Assembly (NCBI GenBank): GCA_036872755.1
Contig: JAVHNS010000011.1
Span: 248,001-312,000, forward strand
DNA: 64,000 nucleotides
Source: Orbilia blumenaviensis
Taxonomy: Eukaryota; Ascomycota; Orbiliomycetes; Orbiliales; Orbiliaceae
Direction: 5' to 3'
The notes under the pieces were generated by a model. That model did not search any database, had not been told where the DNA came from, and was given only the letters and a program-made list of their open reading frames with translations. Positions 59,379-64,000 of this stretch are shown piece after piece. Both the position numbers and the translations under genes were made by a program. How positions within the stretch are numbered: the stretch's first letter is position 1; every line of letters begins with the position of its first letter.

Positions 59379-60669
59379 CGTAAATAGCGAGGTGACGTTG
59401 TAACTTGGTACGAATACTGTTGGGTCTTTCTTCCTATTCTTACTCTTATCCTTTCTTTCTTCGTTTTTTGGGGTCTTTATTAATTTGGGTTTTTTGGCGC
59501 CTCTGGTGTATTGATGGCGCTTATTGGTTTTTATGTGAGTTCACTCGCTGGGGTTTCTTGAGTGAATCTATCTTGATGTTTTTCTCGCGGTAAGCATCCA
59601 GCATGAGCCTTTGATCGCTGTAGGATTCTACTTTCTTCTTTTGTTTACCCTTTGTTTCCTTTTTTTTTTTTTTTTCTTCCTTTGCTCCCCGGTTTTACGA
59701 ACACATCCATGCATTGAACCTGCATGGATGGGATTACTCTGCTCCACTCTTGACAAGTTTCTTTTGTGAGTGCACTGGATCGAGTATCACCACTTATTGG
59801 AATTGAATGGCTTGAAGGGCCTCGATGGCAAGTTCCGCAATATTTGAATACATGAAAACCCCACAAAACTACTGTTGGTTTCAACAAACTGGATTTGAAC
59901 AACAAAAAACGAAAGAATCTTAGCGTCACACGCAAAATCCTCTCATTATCTGCATTTGTCTTTTTGGGGAAGGCAATTATTCTCCTACCCACCCCACTAC
60001 AGTAGCTGGCGATATTGATGTCGAAGCTACCTTCAACCGGCGATCTCTTTTGTTTAACGATGCATCTGCATTGGCGGGAACCTGAAGACTTTTCGTTGCT
60101 TTTTTTGACTTGAGCTTTTGCTTTGTTTACCATATCTAAATGAATATACATATATATAACACTGATCCTAGGGATCGATTTCAAACCAATTCTAAAATCT
60201 AATTTGGTGCTGGGCTCAGGCCCCTAACATACCTCAAGATGTTCTCGTATGGGTTTTAATTCAAAATTTTGTAGCACATTGGAATCATGCGGGAACATAT
60301 GCTCGCGTTACGCAGATCGTCCTGCGAGCCTGTAACCAAACCCTTAGTTTAATGTATACATAAATAGTGCCGCACCAAAAATAAGTATTTGCGATGATAT
60401 GCCACACTCTTAAGCATTGATCTCGCATCTAAGTACCGGCTACTTGGCCTCTTGCAAAATTCGATGGTTGCCAGCCAGCCCGGCTGTTTAATGGTTAAAT
60501 TAATGGTTGACACTTTAGAACCGATATACATACATATAATATGCGATCCCTGGGTTTTTAACGGAAATTATACAGAACAGTCCTACGCTCCTGCAGGGAG
60601 GTGATTCTAACCGACCGATGTAAAGTAAACGATATACAATTTAAAACTTAAAAAGATCCATTTGTGACA
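59379..60669. other. Intergenic region between convergent genes
   Basis: T-rich 3' UTR (59400-59690). A 179-codon minus-strand open frame at 59645-60184 begins with TTG, is Lys/Ser-rich and shows no domain; not called. Confidence 0.5.
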
Positions 60670-61533
60670 TCAGAAAGCAATGAATTTCGGAAACCCCGCT
60701 GTTTGATACGCCGGCCGCGGTGACTTGACTGGTCGCACACAGCATTCTCGAACAAATACCGGATCACAATTCGCGGGTCTAGGTCTTGGTATATCTGAAA
60801 ACTGCGGCCGTCGCAGATTTGAATCTCGTTGATTTGTCCATCTTGGTTTTTGGCGAAGGTAAGGAAAAGGCTTCTTAGGTGTACTGGGCGTTGTTTTGTG
60901 ACAGTGCGATGGTATTCCTTTAAACGGTTTCATTTGGACAAAGCCGGCGAATTGAATGTCGGAGGGTGTTGGGATTGTGGGAATAGGAAGGAGGTGTTCG
61001 TCGTCGCTGGCGCATTCGGCGGCTTTGACTTCGCTAGATGTAGATAATATTGTATTTGAAGACATAGAGCCATGTAACGTTTCCTGGGACGCGTTAGTCA
61101 AACCCTCTGAGTCTGATATTATATCTGCCAGTTCATTGTTATCGGGATTTTTAGCAGATTCGCCGTGACCCGCTTCCAATCCCAGCGAGAAATCCGATGG
61201 CGAGGTCTGGAAATCGAATTCTGGAAGAAGTTGATTTTGGGGGAGATGCCCCAAGTCTTTCGTAGAACCATTATCGGATTTGACAGTACGAGGTTTGCGT
61301 TTTCCTACATCGTTTCAGCCTAATTAATATAAGACGGAGCGCCTGAATATACCATTATCGTGATTACCTAAGTATTTTCGACCATTATCATTGCCGGGCC
61401 CGTCTTTATCAATGTTGCTATCCGCTGCTCCGTCGGTATTTAGGTTTTTGGCGGGCCTGGGAGCTTCCTCCTTCACATCCGACGAGGCTGCGCAGCAGCA
61501 GAGCATACGCTTGACAGTTCTTTTCAACTTCAT
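60670..61533 (-). CDS. Unknown protein with N-terminal Cys cluster (266 aa)
   Basis: Minus-strand exons 61533-61368 and 61304-60670, phase-1 intron of 63 bp; a donor 15 bp further on (61352) is also in frame and would add five residues. The N-terminus is basic with three adjacent cysteines (MKLKRTVKRMLCCCAASS), which could be acylated for membrane attachment (inference). The rest is Ser/Pro/Asp-rich, with a Pro/Arg-rich, Cys-containing C-terminus (CDPVFVRECCVRP). An in-frame ATG at 61590 would add 19 residues. It is divergent from the transcription-factor-like gene at 61963. Not recognised. Confidence 0.55.
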
Positions 61534-61962
61534 TTTCAGAGTTATTGTTGGAGAGAGTGTGTGATGTATCTGAAATGACAATACATTCAAACCCTTGATA
61601 CTTGGACATTTGTAGATCAGTAATAAAAAATAAAGGATGTTTTTTTCCTATGTACATGTAGCCAAATGGCCAATGCAAAGAAACCACGAGGGTAGCGAAA
61701 TCGTATGGGATTTGCGTTGGCCACGTTGGAGTTCGCAATATTCTATATTGGGTGGTCGGAGATAAAGAGCCTCGTATTTCCAAACGCGCACGGCTTCAGA
61801 CTTGTTAAGTCCGGCAGTTAAAGTAAGCCTGGGCTTCATGGCATGGCACATCATATATGGCCGTATGGCAGCTGTCGGTGGTATTATGGTCAACATGATT
61901 CTTGTGCCTTCAATGTCCAACAATATAACACCCCGGACCCTAATATTCCTTCTCTTAGAAAA
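61534..61962. other. Shared divergent promoter region
   Basis: 429 bp between two divergent genes. ATG 61843 is in frame with the plus-strand gene and could be its true start (40 residues longer). Confidence 0.5.
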
Positions 61963-63563
61963 ATGGAATTCCAGTTCATAGATGGCGCGAATATCGATGA
62001 TTCGGCGCGCAAACAAATCCGAAGTTCGGTGATGAAAGGCCGAAATACAGGCAAAAAGCGACCGCGTAGGGAACCAATACGACCTGCAAAACCACGGGTT
62101 TTATTACCTAATGTCGCGGGTTCAAATCGGAGGGAGCAAGATGGACACGGCTCAAGTCAGGCCCAAACCCCAGTTAGCCGAATTTTGGCGACTGTAGGTA
62201 ACGACTTGACAGTCGTCAGGTATCCTAAACCGCTAGAGCCGCAGATGCAGCGTGTTATTCGACAATGTAAGTTTGCCGAATACGGGTGGCTTACAGATAG
62301 CATTAGCGTGCGTAGTGCTTATGATATAATTATAGTCATGAGTATGGCAAGTACCATTATCTATCCAAAAGAACTGTGCTTGGATGTCCAAGAGTCGCAT
62401 TCCATTTGGTTTGAGTATTTTCAAAGCGACGAAGCATGTAGGTCACTCTAGTTACGTACTCCTTCCTCAAATATCTAGAATCATGAACCGTTAATAATGG
62501 GATATAGTTTTTCACTGTCTACTGGCAATGGCGCAAGCATACACAGACTGGGCACAAGGAGGCCAGGGAGAATCTATAAAAGTCATGCGATACCTATCGG
62601 AGACGTATCGCTGTATTAATCAAAAATTGAAACTGGAGGGCACACCAGATGATCCTACGGTTGCGGTTGTTATGTCAATGACGATGCATAACAATCTTTT
62701 GCGCGCACCCGGAGGTGCGAAAGTTCACCTCAACGCTCTTCAACGAATGGTCGAATTGCGCGGTGGACTGACATCATTCTCTGGCATATTCCTGATACAC
62801 AAAATCTGCCGGTAAGCAGCGATTGTTCTCATATATCATATTTTACACTATCGCTTTAGAAAAGGCTCTAATATTTTGGAATAGAACGGATATTGAGTTC
62901 TCCCTCCAGTCTGGGGCAATTCCTCGCTTTTATCGCGATAAATTCCCCTATGACATGGTCCGCTCGTCGCAAATATGGATGAATGCTTCATGTAAAGCAT
63001 TTCTAACGGCAACGAACGCCCATATCTACAATATTGATATACAGTCAATATTTCGAGACATTTCCTGCGCTTCAACATATATGAACAGTATGAGGGGAAC
63101 GAATCAGAGACTTGAGCCTCTCATGTTCCAGGAGATATTGATAGCTATGGGATATAGATTGATGCGTGTATGCCCCTTGGATGGAGCTCGAAATCTCAGC
63201 CCAGCGGATGATGCCTGCCAATTAGCATTGCTCGCAATGGTGTCTACAATGTTGCTTCGCAAGGGAATATCTAAGCTGACCTACCCGTCCCTTGCTGGGT
63301 TGTTTCGGGATTCGATTGCCAAAATTGCGGATGATCCGACGGCCGACAACGGGTTCTTACTATGGCTGTTGTTTTTGGCAGGAGTCTCCATATTCGATGT
63401 TAAGGATGACGCCTGGCTGCTGCTGAGGATACAGAATATTATAACAAGCATGGGCTTAAGGAGCTTGGACGATACAAAAACTGTATTGGAAAACTATCCC
63501 TGGATCACTTATTTCCATGATGAGCCAGCACTAGAATTATGGGATATTGCAACCAAATTTTAA
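61963..63563 (+). CDS. Fungal-specific transcription-factor-domain protein (485 aa), no Zn cluster
   Basis: Exons 61963-62437, 62508-62811 and 62885-63563; introns 70 and 73 bp (phases 1, 2). The opening FQFID...ARKQIRSSVMKGRN and the middle (FFHCLLAMAQAYTDWAQGG, LKLEGTPDDPTVAVVMSMTMHNNLL, LNALQRMVELRGG) follow the regulatory domain of fungal Zn2Cys6 regulators (the Fungal_trans_2 / DUF3468 type). No CysX2CysX6Cys binuclear cluster is present in the frame or just upstream, a common variant of this family. It may act without direct DNA binding, or through partners. The start at 61963 is conservative; see the in-frame ATG 61843. Specificity unknown. Confidence 0.82.
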
Positions 63564-63600
63564 TAATAATAGCAATAACAATAATAATAATAAGAAGAAG
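63564..63600. repeat. Imperfect (TAA)n / (AAG)n microsatellite
   Basis: taataataa and aataataataataag units directly after the stop codon of the preceding gene. Confidence 0.85.
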
Positions 63601-63672
63601 AGCAATGAAATATAAAAAAGAAAAAGACGATCATCACTCCAAACAAAGGAAGAAAGACACTGTTATTAGACG

Positions 63673-64000
63673 TCAGATACAGCCCGGCTGAACAGCGTTC
63701 AGTTTCTTCGTTAGACTATCCCATACCCGCTGTTGGATGAGTCTTCCAGATTCGTTCGTCATCCAGTCAGGAACATAGTGGCTATAAGACGCAGTTAGCT
63801 TTCAACGAGCTTGGGCGGCTAGCAATTTTTTTTAGAAAGACTTACTCTTTCACGACACACTCAGAACTATACGCCCCATGCGAGTCCTCATCTGCGAAAG
63901 CGCCAGCTAACAACGTTCGACTACCGACTTCTGTACTTCGAGCGAAAAATAATCTTAGGAGATTGATTTGCGTTTTGAGAATGAATGGAGCGTTTCGGTT
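63673..64000 (-). CDS. Short-chain dehydrogenase C-terminus, partial
   Basis: The minus-strand gene continues beyond the right edge. Exon 64000-63846, a 64-bp phase-2 intron (gtaagt ... gctaac branch ... tatag), then the last exon 63781-63673. The visible text (FFARSTEVGSRTLLAGAFA, then DEDSHGAYSSECVV, then a helical TNESGRLIQQRVWDSL) is typical of the C-terminal part of fungal retinol-dehydrogenase-like SDRs. There the SxEVGSRTLV helix is followed by an 'SHG.Y' turn and a terminal helix. The NAD(P)-binding and YxxxK parts lie outside the window, so substrate cannot be judged. Confidence 0.72.

Noticed and set aside
59645..60184. 179-codon minus-strand frame
   Set aside because: It starts with TTG, includes a Lys-run from a T-homopolymer, and overlaps the 3' region of the coiled-coil gene without any recognisable motif.

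Overview
The window reads as nuclear DNA of a filamentous ascomycete (Pezizomycotina). Almost every gene is broken by short spliceosomal introns (about 50-180 bp, GTRNGT-like donors, CTAAC/CTGAC-like branch sites, YAG acceptors). The gene content is also typical: an Rck2/Srk1-type kinase, a Zn2Cys6-type transcription-factor regulatory domain, a CorA-like membrane protein, a PNP-fold protein of the kind found at the N-terminus of fungal NLRs, an Mx-like dynamin and an SDR. I cannot name the species. All exon structures are read by eye from splice consensus and frame continuity. I saw no tRNA, rRNA, CRISPR array, insertion sequence or intact transposon.

Layout. 0-9.1 kb: the 3' part of a low-complexity polyQ protein gene (+), a secreted acidic 821-aa protein (+), and an Mx-like dynamin GTPase (-). 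9.1-23.2 kb: gene-poor, with a three-finger C2H2 protein (-), a 1091-aa disordered protein (-) and a stand-alone PNP-fold protein (-). 24.4-26.2 kb: a broken LRR-like relic (-) and a small secreted protein with two matching six-cysteine modules (-). 28-35.3 kb: a small hydrophilic ORF, the Srk1/Rck2-type kinase (+) and a second small secreted cysteine-rich protein (+). 37.5-42.3 kb: a type II membrane glycosyltransferase-like protein (+) and a CorA-like membrane protein (+). 44-51.3 kb: three C2H2 genes in tandem (+), paralogous to the one at 11.4-13.1 kb. 51.7-53.4 kb: a ubiquitin-like-fold protein (-). 55.3-64 kb: a 1323-aa coiled-coil protein (+), a small unknown (-), a fungal transcription-factor-domain protein (+), and the 3' end of an SDR gene (-).

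The window mixes core signalling (the kinase) with accessory genes. The most interesting items are: (i) two spliced small secreted cysteine-rich genes that a plain ORF search misses, one with a perfect internal repeat of cysteine spacing; (ii) a local family of four C2H2 genes, three of which share an intron at the same codon and phase inside finger 1; (iii) a free-standing PNP domain with no NLR attached; and (iv) a 38-bp perfect palindrome. No operon-like linkage is expected, and joint function is suggested only for the paralogous zinc-finger genes.
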